A stretch of DNA of 19,854 bases from Rs1 sp034111875 (GTDB lineage: Bacteria > Pseudomonadota > Gammaproteobacteria > Pseudomonadales > Balneatricaceae): positions 1 to 19,854 of the forward strand of contig JAWUWK010000032.1 of assembly GCA_034111875.1 (NCBI GenBank), written 5' to 3'. Both the position numbers and the translations under genes were made by a program. A model generated the notes under the pieces. The model ran no database searches and was not told the DNA's origin. It saw nothing but the letters and a program-made list of their open reading frames with translations. Of the stretch, positions 6,954 to 15,999 are shown piece by piece (positions within the stretch are counted from its first letter, which is position 1; each line of letters begins with the position of its first letter).

Positions 6954-8099
6954 ATGGCCGATTTGAAATTGATCGATGTTAAAAAAAGCTTTGGAGATGT
7001 ACGCGTTTTACATGGCATTAATCTAGATATTAAACATAGTGAGTTTGTCGTGTTAGTAGGGTCTTCAGGTTTTGGAAAATCCACTTTATTACGCTTAATA
7101 GCCGGTTTGAATGACATATCCAGCGGCAGTATGGAAATTAAAGGAGAGCAGGCCAATGATCTAGCCCCAGCCAAGCGGGGTATCGCAATGGTGTTCCAAT
7201 CTTATGCATTGTACCCACATCTGTCAGTTTTCAAGAATATGTCTTTTGGTTTAAAAGTCACAGGTAAAGATAAAGCCTACATCAAACAAAAAGTCGAGCA
7301 GGCCGCTAAAACTTTAGATATAGATCATCTACTAGATAGACTGCCACGTGAGTTATCTGGTAGCCAGCGAAAAAGAGTGGCCATTGTGCGCGCAATTGTG
7401 CGCGACCCTAAAGTATTCTTGTTTGATGAACCGCTATCAAATTTAGATGCCGCATTTAAAGTGCAAACCCGGGTAGAAATTGGGAAAATGCATAAGAAGT
7501 TAGGAGCGACGATTGTCTATGTAACTCATGCTCAAGTAGAGGCGATGACTCTGGGCGACAAAATAGTGGTCATGAATGATGGTCGAGTAGAGCAGTGCGG
7601 GATACCACTGCCTCTGTATCAGCATCCGCTGACTAAATTCGTCGCCGGTTTTATCGGCTTGTCAAAGATGAATTTTATGGAGGCAACAGTGAGAGTGGTC
7701 GAAACGGACCATTTATTATTGGCTTTAAGTGATGGCTCCAACACCCAAGCATTTGTTGACGTGACGGGTTGTAACTTGGATGATGTGGTGACTTTCAACA
7801 TAAGGCCTGAACATCTAACGCAATCGCCCACGCACTCTATGCGTCTTTCGGCGACAGTGACGCTAGTTGAACAGTTAGGTGAGTCTAGTTATCTCTATTT
7901 GAAATTGACTGATGGCACTGAGTTGGTGATGCGTACCTATGGTGAAAGTACCACGACGATTGGCGAGATGATTGATATCAGCTATAACGCAGATGATGCG
8001 CATGTTTTTAACAGTGACGGCAGCGCCTTAAAAAGGTTGAAAGCAGGCAACACTAAATCACCTGCTGAACTGGTACGACTTAAACAGTTGGTTTCGTAA
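6954..8099 (+). CDS. ABC sugar-import ATPase, MalK/MsmK/UgpC type
   Basis: Cytoplasmic ATPase of 381 residues with an N-terminal nucleotide-binding domain (about 1-235) and a C-terminal regulatory TOBE-like domain (about 240-370), the normal length for MalK/UgpC proteins. Start at ATG 6954, AGGAAG upstream. All elements are present: Walker A G-S-S-G-F-G-K-S-T (36-44), Q-loop Gln82, signature L-S-G-S-Q (134-138), Walker B F-L-F-D-E-P with Glu159, D-loop S-N-L-D-A and switch His192. Several near-invariant positions differ from the family: GPSGCGKST to GSSGFGKST, LSGGQ to LSGSQ, QRQRV to QRKRV, THDQ to THAQ, and F-I-G-S-P to F-I-G-L-S. The open frame suggests it may still be made, perhaps for the permeases at 18067-19804; the motif drift suggests relaxed selection. 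Confidence 0.92.
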   Translation: MADLKLIDVKKSFGDVRVLHGINLDIKHSEFVVLVGSSGFGKSTLLRLIAGLNDISSGSMEIKGEQANDLAPAKRGIAMVFQSYALYPHLSVFKNMSFGLKVTGKDKAYIKQKVEQAAKTLDIDHLLDRLPRELSGSQRKRVAIVRAIVRDPKVFLFDEPLSNLDAAFKVQTRVEIGKMHKKLGATIVYVTHAQVEAMTLGDKIVVMNDGRVEQCGIPLPLYQHPLTKFVAGFIGLSKMNFMEATVRVVETDHLLLALSDGSNTQAFVDVTGCNLDDVVTFNIRPEHLTQSPTHSMRLSATVTLVEQLGESSYLYLKLTDGTELVMRTYGESTTTIGEMIDISYNADDAHVFNSDGSALKRLKAGNTKSPAELVRLKQLVS

Positions 8100-8128
8100 C
8101 ACATTAATATTAAGGCTGAAATTATTTA

Positions 8129-8896
8129 ATGAGTGCGACAATTAATTTGATTTTCAAGATCTTTGACGGCCCCCAAGCTATTTCAAGAGAGTCGCGGCCA
8201 CTGTATATGCAGTTGCAAAAACGTATTCGAGAAGCGGTGGCTGAAGGTGTCCTTAAATCGGGAGATACTATTCCCCCCGAGCGTGAAATAGCCAATGCGC
8301 TTAATGTTTCGCGGGTCACTGTGCGTCGAGCGATTGATGATTTGGTAAAAGAGGGGCTGTTCACAAAGAGGCAAGGTGCGGGTACTTTTGTCAGTGATCG
8401 TGTGCAACAGCCCTTGAACTATTTGAAAAGTTTTAGTGAAGTTATGGCTGAAAGGGGCAAGACTGTCGGTTCGGTATGGCTGGATAGATCATTGGGTTTG
8501 GCGACTGAAGAAGAGCAGAAATCGCTCAATTTATCAGCCGCGGATGAAGTCGTGCGTCTCTATAGGTTACGCACCAGTGACGGACAGCCGATGGCTTTAG
8601 AGTTGGCTTCTCTACCGAGAAAGTTTTTAGATAATCCCTTCGAAATATCTGATTCACTTTACGATACCTTAGCCCGCAGTGGTAATCGTCCAGTGAAAGC
8701 ACTGCAAAAAATTCGCGCCATCGCTATTGATGAAAAACGTGCCAAATTGCTCAATATTGAAGTTAATAGCGCCGTGTTATATATCGAGCGTCTAGGACAG
8801 CTTAAAGATGGCACCCCTATGGAGTTTACCTGCTCTTATTTTCCCGGTGATAGTTATGATTTTGTGGCTGAAATTCGTACCCCTAGTGAAGAATAA
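8129..8896 (+). CDS. GntR-family (HutC subfamily, UTRA domain) transcriptional regulator
   Basis: DNA-binding regulator of 255 residues. The N-terminal winged helix (about 22-90) reads P-L-Y-M-Q-L-Q followed by L-K-S-G-D-T-I-P-P-E-R-E and V-S-R-V-T-V-R-R-A-I-D-D-L, then G-A-G-T-F-V in the wing. Residues ~100-250 form a UTRA ligand-binding domain, the arrangement found in NagR/DasR/NagQ regulators of amino-sugar genes, whose effectors are GlcN-6-P or GlcNAc-6-P. It follows the ATPase gene by 29 nt and is probably last in the ABC operon. The Shine-Dalgarno at the ATG is weak, so translation may be coupled. Likely targets are the divergent region at 3300-3634 and perhaps the galactoside operon; the ligand cannot be read from sequence. 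The frame is undamaged. Confidence 0.88.
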   Translation: MSATINLIFKIFDGPQAISRESRPLYMQLQKRIREAVAEGVLKSGDTIPPEREIANALNVSRVTVRRAIDDLVKEGLFTKRQGAGTFVSDRVQQPLNYLKSFSEVMAERGKTVGSVWLDRSLGLATEEEQKSLNLSAADEVVRLYRLRTSDGQPMALELASLPRKFLDNPFEISDSLYDTLARSGNRPVKALQKIRAIAIDEKRAKLLNIEVNSAVLYIERLGQLKDGTPMEFTCSYFPGDSYDFVAEIRTPSEE

Positions 8897-8956
8897 CCAA
8901 GCTTGAAAGCGGGTGTTTACTTTAAGTTAGGCTATTTTTTGAGTGTTAAGGTCGAG

Positions 8957-10852
8957 TTACAGATTCTTCCAGTAAACGCCTGACGCTTCAATAACGACCC
9001 CATTGTAGTCAACGGCATGCGGATTATAGTTAAATACAAATCTATGGCTTAAAGTGTCGCGTACTCTCAAACCTTCTGCTAATACTTGGGTGCTGATTTG
9101 CTCTGCATTGCAAACGGATTTGAATAGACGAACTAAGGCGATTCTATCGGGCCACGCGGTTAGATATTGGCGCTTTTCGCTACCAATTAATACCGGCTTT
9201 CCATCTGTCGTGCTCTCCATTACGGCATCGCTGCCGATGGTGGTTTCAATCCAATTGCAGACTTTACCCGTCTTTTTCAAATTCAGCTCAACACTGGGGC
9301 GCAAAGATTCAACATAACTGACTTTGTTGTTAATACCACTGATGATTGAACCGGTGTTAATCGCAAAGTTTTCAGTTTTAGAGCCACTTCTGGGTCCGGC
9401 GATTAGCGTGCCAGAAAAGTTTTCGATGGCCGCTGTTAAATTGGCGTTACAGTGCATTAAGCCTGGAATAACCACTATCTTGTAATCATTCAATGATTGG
9501 CTATTGGCGGGAATGATATCAATCGATAGACTCAATGAGCGCAGCGCGCGATAAAAATCTAAGACGAGATTAAAATAGCTAAAGCCAGCGCCCTGCGGTT
9601 GTATTTGCCATGCCCACTCGGATTCATAGTCAAACACAATCGCCACTTGTGCATGTGCCGTACTCACCTCTGGCATAGTTTGAAGTTCAGCGCTAACCGC
9701 TTTGACCTCGGCTAGGCCAGGGGCGGGGCTATTATCGGATGTGAAGAGGCCTGCATGCATTTGCTCTTGGGCAAAAGGTGCTTGGCGCCAGCGGAAGTAG
9801 CAAACCGCCTCTGCGCCGTGGGCAAACGCTTCCCAACTCCAAAGGCGAACCATCCCTGGCAATGGCGCAGGGTTATAAGGTGCCCAGTTTACCGGTCCGG
9901 GCTGCAGTTCCATAATCCACCAGCGGCCTCTGCCAACACTGCGATAAAGATCGTGATGAAAAGCCTGAAAATCAGGATCCCCCTGCTGTGAAAAGTGATG
10001 TTTCCAAGCTTCACCTTCAGCCGATCTATCTTCTAAGAAGCCCAATGGGTAGCTATCCCAGCTGGCGATATCTAAATCTTTGGCGACTTTATAGTGATCA
10101 AAATCAGTCACACGGCCCATGTAATTATGAATCAGAGGTGCCTCTGTATATTGACGTAAAACATTGACTTGTATTAGATTAAAACTGACGACTTGGTCGG
10201 AACTAAAACGCCGAAAGTCTAATAAATGGCTTGGATTGGCTTCAGTCACTGTTTGATTAGGTAACTCAATTTGCTGGAAACTATTGTATTCCATCGACCA
10301 AAACACATTGCCCCAAGCGGCATTCAATGCACTGATAGTCGTGTATTTACCTTCAAGCCAAATTCTGAACTGTTGCAGTGCGGCATCACTGTACGAGAGC
10401 GTCGTGTCGTGACAACCGTATTCATTGTCTATCTGCCAAGCTTGAATGTGTGGATTGGCTGCATAGCGCTGCGCCATTAGAGTGCAGATTCGTTGACATT
10501 CCTCTCGATAGGGCTGGTGGCTAAAACAGTAATGTCTTCTAGAGCCAAACTTGCGTCCTTGATTTAGTTCATCAACGACCAACATTTGTGGCCACTTATC
10601 TAACATCCAGCGAGGGGGGGTCGCGGTGGGAGTACCCATAATTATTTTCAGGCCGCTCGCACCGAGGGTAGCGACTGCTCTGTCTAACCACTGCCACTGT
10701 AATTGATCGGCTGAAGCTTCTATGCAACTCCAAGAAAACTCACCGATACGCACCCAGCTAATGCCCGCCTCGACCATCAGTGAAGCATCTTCTGCCCACT
10801 GCTCTTCAGGCCAATGTTCAGGGTAGTAGCAAGTGCCTAATGTACGCTTCAT
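8957..10852 (-). CDS. GH42 beta-galactosidase
   Basis: Glycoside hydrolase family 42 enzyme, 631 residues, slightly short of the common 640-690. It hydrolyses terminal beta-galactosides. The N-terminus L-G-T-C-Y-Y-P-E-H-W-P is diagnostic. The acid/base Glu144 sits in D-N-E-Y-G (142-146) and the nucleophile Glu315 in M-E-L-Q-P-G-P-V-N-W. The TIM barrel (about 1-380) is followed by the trimerisation domain (about 385-580) and a small C-terminal beta domain. No signal peptide, so cytoplasmic: it acts on imported oligosaccharides. It is the last gene of the galactoside operon, starting 4 nt after the lactonase stop, and converges on the GntR gene with 60 bp between. Some GH42 enzymes also cleave alpha-L-arabinosides, but the galactonate genes upstream support galactoside. 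Confidence 0.93.
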   Translation of the reverse strand: MKRTLGTCYYPEHWPEEQWAEDASLMVEAGISWVRIGEFSWSCIEASADQLQWQWLDRAVATLGASGLKIIMGTPTATPPRWMLDKWPQMLVVDELNQGRKFGSRRHYCFSHQPYREECQRICTLMAQRYAANPHIQAWQIDNEYGCHDTTLSYSDAALQQFRIWLEGKYTTISALNAAWGNVFWSMEYNSFQQIELPNQTVTEANPSHLLDFRRFSSDQVVSFNLIQVNVLRQYTEAPLIHNYMGRVTDFDHYKVAKDLDIASWDSYPLGFLEDRSAEGEAWKHHFSQQGDPDFQAFHHDLYRSVGRGRWWIMELQPGPVNWAPYNPAPLPGMVRLWSWEAFAHGAEAVCYFRWRQAPFAQEQMHAGLFTSDNSPAPGLAEVKAVSAELQTMPEVSTAHAQVAIVFDYESEWAWQIQPQGAGFSYFNLVLDFYRALRSLSLSIDIIPANSQSLNDYKIVVIPGLMHCNANLTAAIENFSGTLIAGPRSGSKTENFAINTGSIISGINNKVSYVESLRPSVELNLKKTGKVCNWIETTIGSDAVMESTTDGKPVLIGSEKRQYLTAWPDRIALVRLFKSVCNAEQISTQVLAEGLRVRDTLSHRFVFNYNPHAVDYNGVVIEASGVYWKNL

Positions 10853-10856
10853 AGTG

Positions 10857-11729
10857 TTAGTCTCTTTTTCCTAAGATCACTGGGTATTCCGCCTGACCTG
10901 TTACTGGTAAGTCTTTATAAAATGTTTGCCCTGCAGGTTGCTCTGCCCGCTCGGACTCGCTGAGGCCTTGGCAGGCACTGGTGATAAACAATCTATTTAA
11001 GTTTTTAGCGCCAAATGCCGGGCAGGTTGTGTGAACGGTGGGGACGGCTATCGCCTGCAAAAAAACGCCCGTTGAAGAATACTGTGCAATGCGTGCGGCT
11101 CCCCACTGAGCTATCCATAAATTACCTTGAGCATCACAAACCGCACCATCTGGTTTGAGGTTGTCTTGGCGTAGATCAATAAACAATTCAGCGTCACCCA
11201 GTGGCCAGCCATGCTCTTTAGCTAATCCCTGACGCCAAATAATTTGCGCTGGAGTATCAGTGTAATAGGCGAATTTTTTATCGGCTGAAAAACAGATTGA
11301 GTTAGTGATACTCAACTGTGTTTTAAGTTGTATTAACTCGCCGAGATAATAACGATAGATAGACCCAGCAGCGGGTTCCGCCTGTTTACCCATAGTGCCT
11401 ATCCAAAAACCTCCCCAGGGATCAGCGCGACCATCATTAGAGCGGTTGTTGGGTTGATCTGCTTCAAGGGGACAGATGGTGTCCTGCTTATTACTGGCAA
11501 TATTTAACTTAATTAAAGCAGTTTCACTGGCCACCAATATGTTGTGCTGGTCTATCCAACCGGCGGCTGACACATATTCGCTAAACTGCCACTGTTCTAA
11601 ATGGGGGCTATCGAGGCGCTTGCAAAAAATTTTTTTGGCTAGAATATCAAACCAGTAAAGTTCTTGATTGATTGGATGCCATAAGGGTCCCTCACCTAAT
11701 TGGCAGACTGTAGTGTCGAAAATATGCAT
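10857..11729 (-). CDS. SMP-30/regucalcin-family sugar lactonase (probable galactonolactonase)
   Basis: Six-bladed beta-propeller lactonase, 290 residues, usual length. Metal-binding landmarks are present: G-E-G-P with Glu13, N-D-G with Asn98/Asp99, T-N-S with Asn143, and K-P-D-G with Asp194, each in the expected blade context (for example F-W-I-G-T-M after N-D-G). It probably hydrolyses the galactono-lactone made by the adjacent SDR dehydrogenase to galactonate. The substrate is inferred from neighbours; the family also includes glucono- and arabinolactonases. The start at 11729 has AAGGTG about 5 nt upstream. It lies 46 bp after the aldolase gene, in the same operon. Confidence 0.9.
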   Translation of the reverse strand: MHIFDTTVCQLGEGPLWHPINQELYWFDILAKKIFCKRLDSPHLEQWQFSEYVSAAGWIDQHNILVASETALIKLNIASNKQDTICPLEADQPNNRSNDGRADPWGGFWIGTMGKQAEPAAGSIYRYYLGELIQLKTQLSITNSICFSADKKFAYYTDTPAQIIWRQGLAKEHGWPLGDAELFIDLRQDNLKPDGAVCDAQGNLWIAQWGAARIAQYSSTGVFLQAIAVPTVHTTCPAFGAKNLNRLFITSACQGLSESERAEQPAGQTFYKDLPVTGQAEYPVILGKRD

Positions 11730-11775
11730 CTTTCACCTTGATCTTGTTTAGAGCTTATAACGGTAAATGGGAAAA

Positions 11776-12390
11776 CTAAAGCTTAGCAACCGCGCTATCG
11801 TATGCCGTGACCATTGCCTGGGCGACTCGCTGGACTTTCTCAGCACGCTCGCCTGGTTTATACAACGCAGAGCCAATACCAAAGCCCTGTGCACCTGCAG
11901 CTATCCAATCGCCAAAATTATCTGCACTAGCACCACCTACGGCAAATATTGGCACGCTTTTAGGCAGTACCACTGACATAGCGGCAATTCCTGCTGGACC
12001 AATAATCGACGCAGGGAAAATCTTTAAGCCATCAGCCCCTGCATCTATGGCGTCAAAACATTCGCTAGGCGTCAATACTCCAGGATAGGAGAGCAGGCCT
12101 AATGATTTAGTTTTGTGGACTACCTTCTGATTGTAGTTAGGTGAAATTATTATGCGGGCACCCGTTTTTGCGACAGCTACTACTTGCTCTGTGGTGAGCA
12201 CGGTGCCAGCGCCGAAAATAGCTTGATGCGCGAAATGCTTAACCATTAACTCAATGCTTTTAAGGGCATCAGGTGAATTTAATGGCACTTCAATTTTAGT
12301 GATCCCAGAATCAATTAACACTTGGGCAATTTCAATTGCATCACAAGGTTCGATACCGCGCAATATGGCGATAAGTTGGCGCTCTTGCAT
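11776..12390 (-). CDS. dgoA: 2-dehydro-3-deoxy-6-phosphogalactonate (KDPGal) aldolase
   Basis: Class I aldolase that splits KDPGal into pyruvate and glyceraldehyde-3-phosphate, the last step of the De Ley-Doudoroff pathway. 204 residues, the same size as the E. coli enzyme. Catalytic Glu34 lies in I-E-V-P-L-N-S-P and the Schiff-base Lys123 in L-K-I-F-P-A-S; I-L-R-G-I at 9-13 and F-A-V-G-G are also conserved. The V-P-L-N-S-P motif separates KDPGal aldolases from KDPG aldolases (Eda), which have V-T-L-R-T. Start ATG at 12390 with GGAGA about 7 nt upstream. It lies between dgoK and the lactonase gene, consistent with one pathway operon. Confidence 0.93.
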   Translation of the reverse strand: MQERQLIAILRGIEPCDAIEIAQVLIDSGITKIEVPLNSPDALKSIELMVKHFAHQAIFGAGTVLTTEQVVAVAKTGARIIISPNYNQKVVHKTKSLGLLSYPGVLTPSECFDAIDAGADGLKIFPASIIGPAGIAAMSVVLPKSVPIFAVGGASADNFGDWIAAGAQGFGIGSALYKPGERAEKVQRVAQAMVTAYDSAVAKL

Positions 12391-12449
12391 GATTTCTCCG
12401 TGAAAAATTTTTAAGTAAAATAATCAGCTGTGCTCGGTGTTTTAGAACG

Positions 12450-13397
12450 TTAGTCGCGCATCACTTTTTGCACTGCTTTATAGCCCAGCCCTAAGCCTTT
12501 GAGAGTCATAGTGTCGGTTTTTGTTTGTGTGCTTTCAATACCCAAGAGTGACAAGGCTTTAGAGTAGAGCGACGCGAGGGCGGAGTCGCCAATTAATAGC
12601 ACTGTTTGCCCCTGACAGGCCGCTCGATTATCCGCGAGTTCTAAGCCGATTAAGTAGCCTGATAACGCCGCGTTAATAGAGCCCGCATCTAAATCATCAA
12701 TCAGCGCTTGTGCACGCAATGAAAAAAGTTTGGCACTAATACTTTGCGGGTGGTTGACACTGAATAAGACAGCCTCACAGAAAGCCTCATCGTCCCAGGC
12801 GTTAGTATCTAAAGAATGCCTAAGGACCGATTGATTAGCTAATAAACCGTAGAGTTCGCCGGTTAAGTAGGTTTGAAATTTTTGTACTTTTTGGGATTGA
12901 ATCTCAGCCCACTTTGAATGGGTTCCCGGTAGACAGATAAGACCATTGAAGGCTGTATTACTCGCAATAAAGCCGGCTATTTGTGTCTCTTCACCGCGCA
13001 TCACATCTGCGGGAGATGGTTGTTTAATACCGGGACAAATATGTACTTGAATTCTAGGGTCTTTGGTATGCGCTTGACTAGGGAGTGTCGTCGCGTAACA
13101 AGGTGTTTCAATGTAGGCAACCTCAAACCAGCCCTGTTTTGAACCAAGCATGCCGCAAGCGATTATTAAGGTGCATTGGTCACTGGGCAGCCAACCTACA
13201 ATTTGTGCTAACAGCACGTTTTCAAATTGATCTGAATTTAAGCCATTCATACCTTGATCGGACTCTGCCTGAGCCAACACCTGATTTAAACTATTTAGCT
13301 GCCAAATACGCAGCCTGCTGGTACCCCAATCGACCGCGATCCAAGTGTCCTGGTTAACCTTTAGGTTGTTAATCTGTTTACTTAATATATTACTCAC
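12450..13397 (-). CDS. dgoK: 2-dehydro-3-deoxygalactonokinase (DgoK)
   Basis: Kinase that phosphorylates 2-dehydro-3-deoxygalactonate to the substrate of the adjacent aldolase. 315 residues, slightly longer than usual because of an N-terminal extension of about 15 residues. Family landmarks: A-V-D-W-G-T-S (21-27) at the phosphate-binding strand, C-G-M-L-G-S-K-Q-G-W, P-G-T-H-S-K-W, T-G-E-L-Y-G-L-L and a C-terminal L-I-G-D-S-A-L-A. The start is GTG at 13397 with AGAGAAGA upstream. It is followed after 52 nt by dgoA, the usual dgoK-dgoA pairing. No lesion. Confidence 0.93.
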   Translation of the reverse strand: MSNILSKQINNLKVNQDTWIAVDWGTSRLRIWQLNSLNQVLAQAESDQGMNGLNSDQFENVLLAQIVGWLPSDQCTLIIACGMLGSKQGWFEVAYIETPCYATTLPSQAHTKDPRIQVHICPGIKQPSPADVMRGEETQIAGFIASNTAFNGLICLPGTHSKWAEIQSQKVQKFQTYLTGELYGLLANQSVLRHSLDTNAWDDEAFCEAVLFSVNHPQSISAKLFSLRAQALIDDLDAGSINAALSGYLIGLELADNRAACQGQTVLLIGDSALASLYSKALSLLGIESTQTKTDTMTLKGLGLGYKAVQKVMRD

Positions 13398-13435
13398 TAG
13401 ATCTTCTCTTGGATGCTAAGGCGTTCAGTTATTGA

Positions 13436-14206
13436 TTAGCCTGTTACCACAACGCCGCCATCGACGGTAATGGCTTGAGCGGTGATCATGCGACTCGCTT
13501 TGGAGGCGAGAAATAAACAACTATCGACAATGTCTTGAGCTGATAAGTGCTGTTTAATGCACTGGCGATCTAACGTCGCTGTTAAATCCTCAGGGTTAGC
13601 CCACAAATCTAATTGCTTTTGGGTGAGAACCCAGCCAGGTATTAAAGTGTTTACTCTTATGTTATCTACCCCCAATTCACGGGCGAGGGCCCGGGTGAGC
13701 CCAGTTATAGCAGCTTTTGCAGCGACATAGCCCGGATATCCTGCATTGCCCATAATGTAAGAGTTAGATGAGAAATTGATGATGGCCCCAGATCCGGCCT
13801 TTCGCATACCCTCAGCCACCGCCTGTGCGCTAAAAAAATGTGGCCGCAAATTAACCGCTATGCCTTTATCCCACTGCTCAGGTGTGTAATCTTTAAGGCA
13901 GTGGCGGGCATCATTGGCCGCATTGTTGATCAGCGTCGTAATCGGGCCATGGGCTTGTGCAGATTGTCTTATGGCCACCTGTAGCGCTTCAACGTCTGTA
14001 ATATCGCATGGAATAAATAGTGGTGATACACCATATTTTTCTTGCATTTGGCTAACAAATTCACTTGCATCTGAGCGCTGTACAAAAGCTACTTTAGCGC
14101 CCTGTTGGATAAAACCTTCCGTGAGTGACGCGCCTATACCTGAGCCGCCGCCGGTTATGAAAACACTAGCGGCTTTTAAATCGTGAAATGTAGCTAGTAC
14201 TGACAT
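13436..14206 (-). CDS. Short-chain dehydrogenase, probable D-galactose 1-dehydrogenase
   Basis: Classical SDR, about 256 residues from the chosen start. The cofactor loop is T-G-G-G-S-G-I-G (18-25), then C-D-I-T-D, N-N-A-A-N and the catalytic set Asn119, Ser147, Tyr160, Lys164 (Y-V-A-A-K, with the Ser exactly 13 residues before the Tyr). The frame is open to an ATG at 14233, but the ATG at 14206 has GGGGA 8 nt upstream while the earlier one has no ribosome-binding site, so 14206 is preferred. In this operon the missing first step is oxidation of galactose to its lactone, and an SDR is the only candidate, so the substrate is assigned by context. Other sugar-oxidising SDRs (fucose, arabinose) look alike. 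Confidence 0.8.
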   Translation of the reverse strand: MSVLATFHDLKAASVFITGGGSGIGASLTEGFIQQGAKVAFVQRSDASEFVSQMQEKYGVSPLFIPCDITDVEALQVAIRQSAQAHGPITTLINNAANDARHCLKDYTPEQWDKGIAVNLRPHFFSAQAVAEGMRKAGSGAIINFSSNSYIMGNAGYPGYVAAKAAITGLTRALARELGVDNIRVNTLIPGWVLTQKQLDLWANPEDLTATLDRQCIKQHLSAQDIVDSCLFLASKASRMITAQAITVDGGVVVTG

Positions 14207-14283
14207 TGTTTGGATCCCCGATGAGTTTGTCATAATATTGCAGTTGTATTTGTCGATAGTTTTTTATCAGAATCAGTTATGAA

Positions 14284-15999
14284 TTAGTGGCTTTCCCGAG
14301 TTACTAGTCGAGTATCTTTTCCGACCAAAAAATCTAAATCAGCGCCAGTATCGGCCTGCATCACATGGTCAATATAGAGCTTGGCATAACCGCGGCTGTA
14401 GTGAGGGGCGTCGGCTTGCCAGTGTTTACGTCGCTCCGCTAATTCTTCTTCGCTGACTTCTAAGTCTAAAACACCTTCATTAGTCGACAGGCGGATGATA
14501 TCGCCGGTTTTTACTAAGGCTAAGTTGCCGCCCGCATTGGCTTCGGGCGCCACGTGCAATACCACAGTACCAAAAGCCGTGCCCGACATCCGCGCATCTG
14601 ACACTCTCACCATATCGGTAATGCCCTTCTCGACTAAGCAGCGGGGGATGGGCATATTACCGACTTCTGGCATACCTGGGTAACCTTTTGGACCACAGCC
14701 TTTAAGCACTAAAACAGTGTTTTCATCCACCGGCAAATTAGGCAGGTCTATCTTGTCTTTTAAATCTTCAATACTCTCGAACACGTAGGCACTGCCACGA
14801 TGTTCGAGTAAATGCTCAGAGGCGGCACTAGGTTTGATGATAGCCCCTTGAGGGGCTAGGTTACCTTTGAGTACCCGCAGGCCTGCTGCAGGTTTTAAAG
14901 GTGCTTTAAAGCTGTAAATTACATCGGTATTGAAACACTGAGCGCCCCTTGAAAAAACGCTTATGTCTTTGTTTAGAACTGTGTTTGCAGGGTATAACTT
15001 ATGGGATAATTCTTTTAAAACTACTGGCATTCCGCCGGCATAGCAAAAATCTTCCATCAAATACTTACCCGATGGCATACAGTTGACTAACAGTGGAATA
15101 TCACTGCCAATTTCAAAATCTTTAAGCGTTAAATCAATCTCAGATCGACCTGCGATCGCCAGCAAATGAATCACCGCATTGGTTGATCCCCCCACGGCAG
15201 CGTTAGCTAAAATCGCATTCTTGAGGCTCGCTTTGGTCAGTACTTTAGACATGCAAAGGTCTTCTTCAACCATTTCAACAATACGTTTGCCGGTTAAGTG
15301 TGCAAGGGCTGCTCTGCGAGCATCTACTGCGGGTAACGCCGCATTCGTGGGAAGACACATGCCCATCGCTTCGACGAGTGAGGCCATAGTAGAAGCCGTG
15401 CCCATCGTCATGCAGACACCAGCGGATCTACTCATACCAGACTCCGCAGCCATGAAGTCTTCTAACGTCATGTCTCCAGCGCGTACACTCTCTGAAAATT
15501 TCCAGACATCGGTGCCTGAACCTATGTCTTGGCCCTGCCATTTACCGTTGAGCATAGGTCCCGATGAGACGACAATAGTCGGTAAATCAACGCTGGCAGC
15601 ACCCATTAATTGTCCCGGAGTGGTCTTGTCACAGCCACCGAGCAGGACAACGCCATCGATGCCGTAGGCTCTAATACTCTCCTCTACGTCCATCGCCAGT
15701 AAATTCCTAAACAGCATGGCGGTTGGTTTCATCTGAGTTTCACCCAAGGACATCACCGGAAATTCGACTGGAAATCCACCGGCTTCCCACACCCCGCGCT
15801 TGACGACTTCTGCCAGTGCTCTTAATCCGGAGTTACAAGGGGTTAGTTCCGACCAAGTATTACAGATACCAATGATAGGACGTCCGTCAAATACATGGTC
15901 GGGAAAGCCTTGGTTTTTCATCCAACTGCGGTGAATAAAGCCATCTTTGTCTTGTTTTCCGTACCAGGCTTGAGAGCGGCGGTTTTTTTTATCGGTCAT
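14284..15999 (-). CDS. IlvD/EDD-family sugar-acid dehydratase, probable D-galactonate dehydratase
   Basis: Fe-S dehydratase of 571 residues that removes water from a sugar acid to give the 2-keto-3-deoxy acid. It aligns in memory with the pentonate/hexonate branch (Rhizobium L-arabinonate dehydratase, which also accepts D-galactonate and D-fuconate). The three cluster cysteines are Cys55 (N-T-W-S-E-L-T-P-C), Cys123 (G-G-C-D-K-T-T-P-G) and Cys196 (V-C-M-T-M-G-T-A-S-T), and the C-terminal S-D-A-R-M-S-G-T holds the catalytic Ser. E. coli uses the unrelated DgoD for this step. The start overlaps the alpha-galactosidase stop by 4 nt (ATGA), with GAGGG upstream. True dihydroxyacid dehydratase (IlvD) is unlikely given dgoK and dgoA in the operon. 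Confidence 0.9.
   Translation of the reverse strand: MTDKKNRRSQAWYGKQDKDGFIHRSWMKNQGFPDHVFDGRPIIGICNTWSELTPCNSGLRALAEVVKRGVWEAGGFPVEFPVMSLGETQMKPTAMLFRNLLAMDVEESIRAYGIDGVVLLGGCDKTTPGQLMGAASVDLPTIVVSSGPMLNGKWQGQDIGSGTDVWKFSESVRAGDMTLEDFMAAESGMSRSAGVCMTMGTASTMASLVEAMGMCLPTNAALPAVDARRAALAHLTGKRIVEMVEEDLCMSKVLTKASLKNAILANAAVGGSTNAVIHLLAIAGRSEIDLTLKDFEIGSDIPLLVNCMPSGKYLMEDFCYAGGMPVVLKELSHKLYPANTVLNKDISVFSRGAQCFNTDVIYSFKAPLKPAAGLRVLKGNLAPQGAIIKPSAASEHLLEHRGSAYVFESIEDLKDKIDLPNLPVDENTVLVLKGCGPKGYPGMPEVGNMPIPRCLVEKGITDMVRVSDARMSGTAFGTVVLHVAPEANAGGNLALVKTGDIIRLSTNEGVLDLEVSEEELAERRKHWQADAPHYSRGYAKLYIDHVMQADTGADLDFLVGKDTRLVTRESH

Noticed and set aside
8897..8956. Bidirectional terminator between the convergent GntR and GH42 genes
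   Set aside because: A T run is present (8935-8940) but no convincing GC-rich stem precedes it in either direction.
11767..12088. Plus-strand frames opposite the KDPGal aldolase gene
   Set aside because: Shadows of a clearly coding minus-strand gene with catalytic residues intact.
14234..14283. Internal promoter before the SDR gene
   Set aside because: A TCGACA and a TATTAT exist on the minus strand but their spacing (about 13 nt) is wrong for a sigma-70 promoter.
14889..14910. TTTAAAG/CTTTAAA inverted repeat inside the dehydratase gene
   Set aside because: Only 7 bp in an AT-rich coding stretch; likely chance.
15179..15667. 162-residue plus-strand frame opposite the IlvD/EDD dehydratase gene
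   Set aside because: It is the antisense shadow of a highly conserved coding region containing the cluster cysteines; no ribosome-binding site or recognisable domain.
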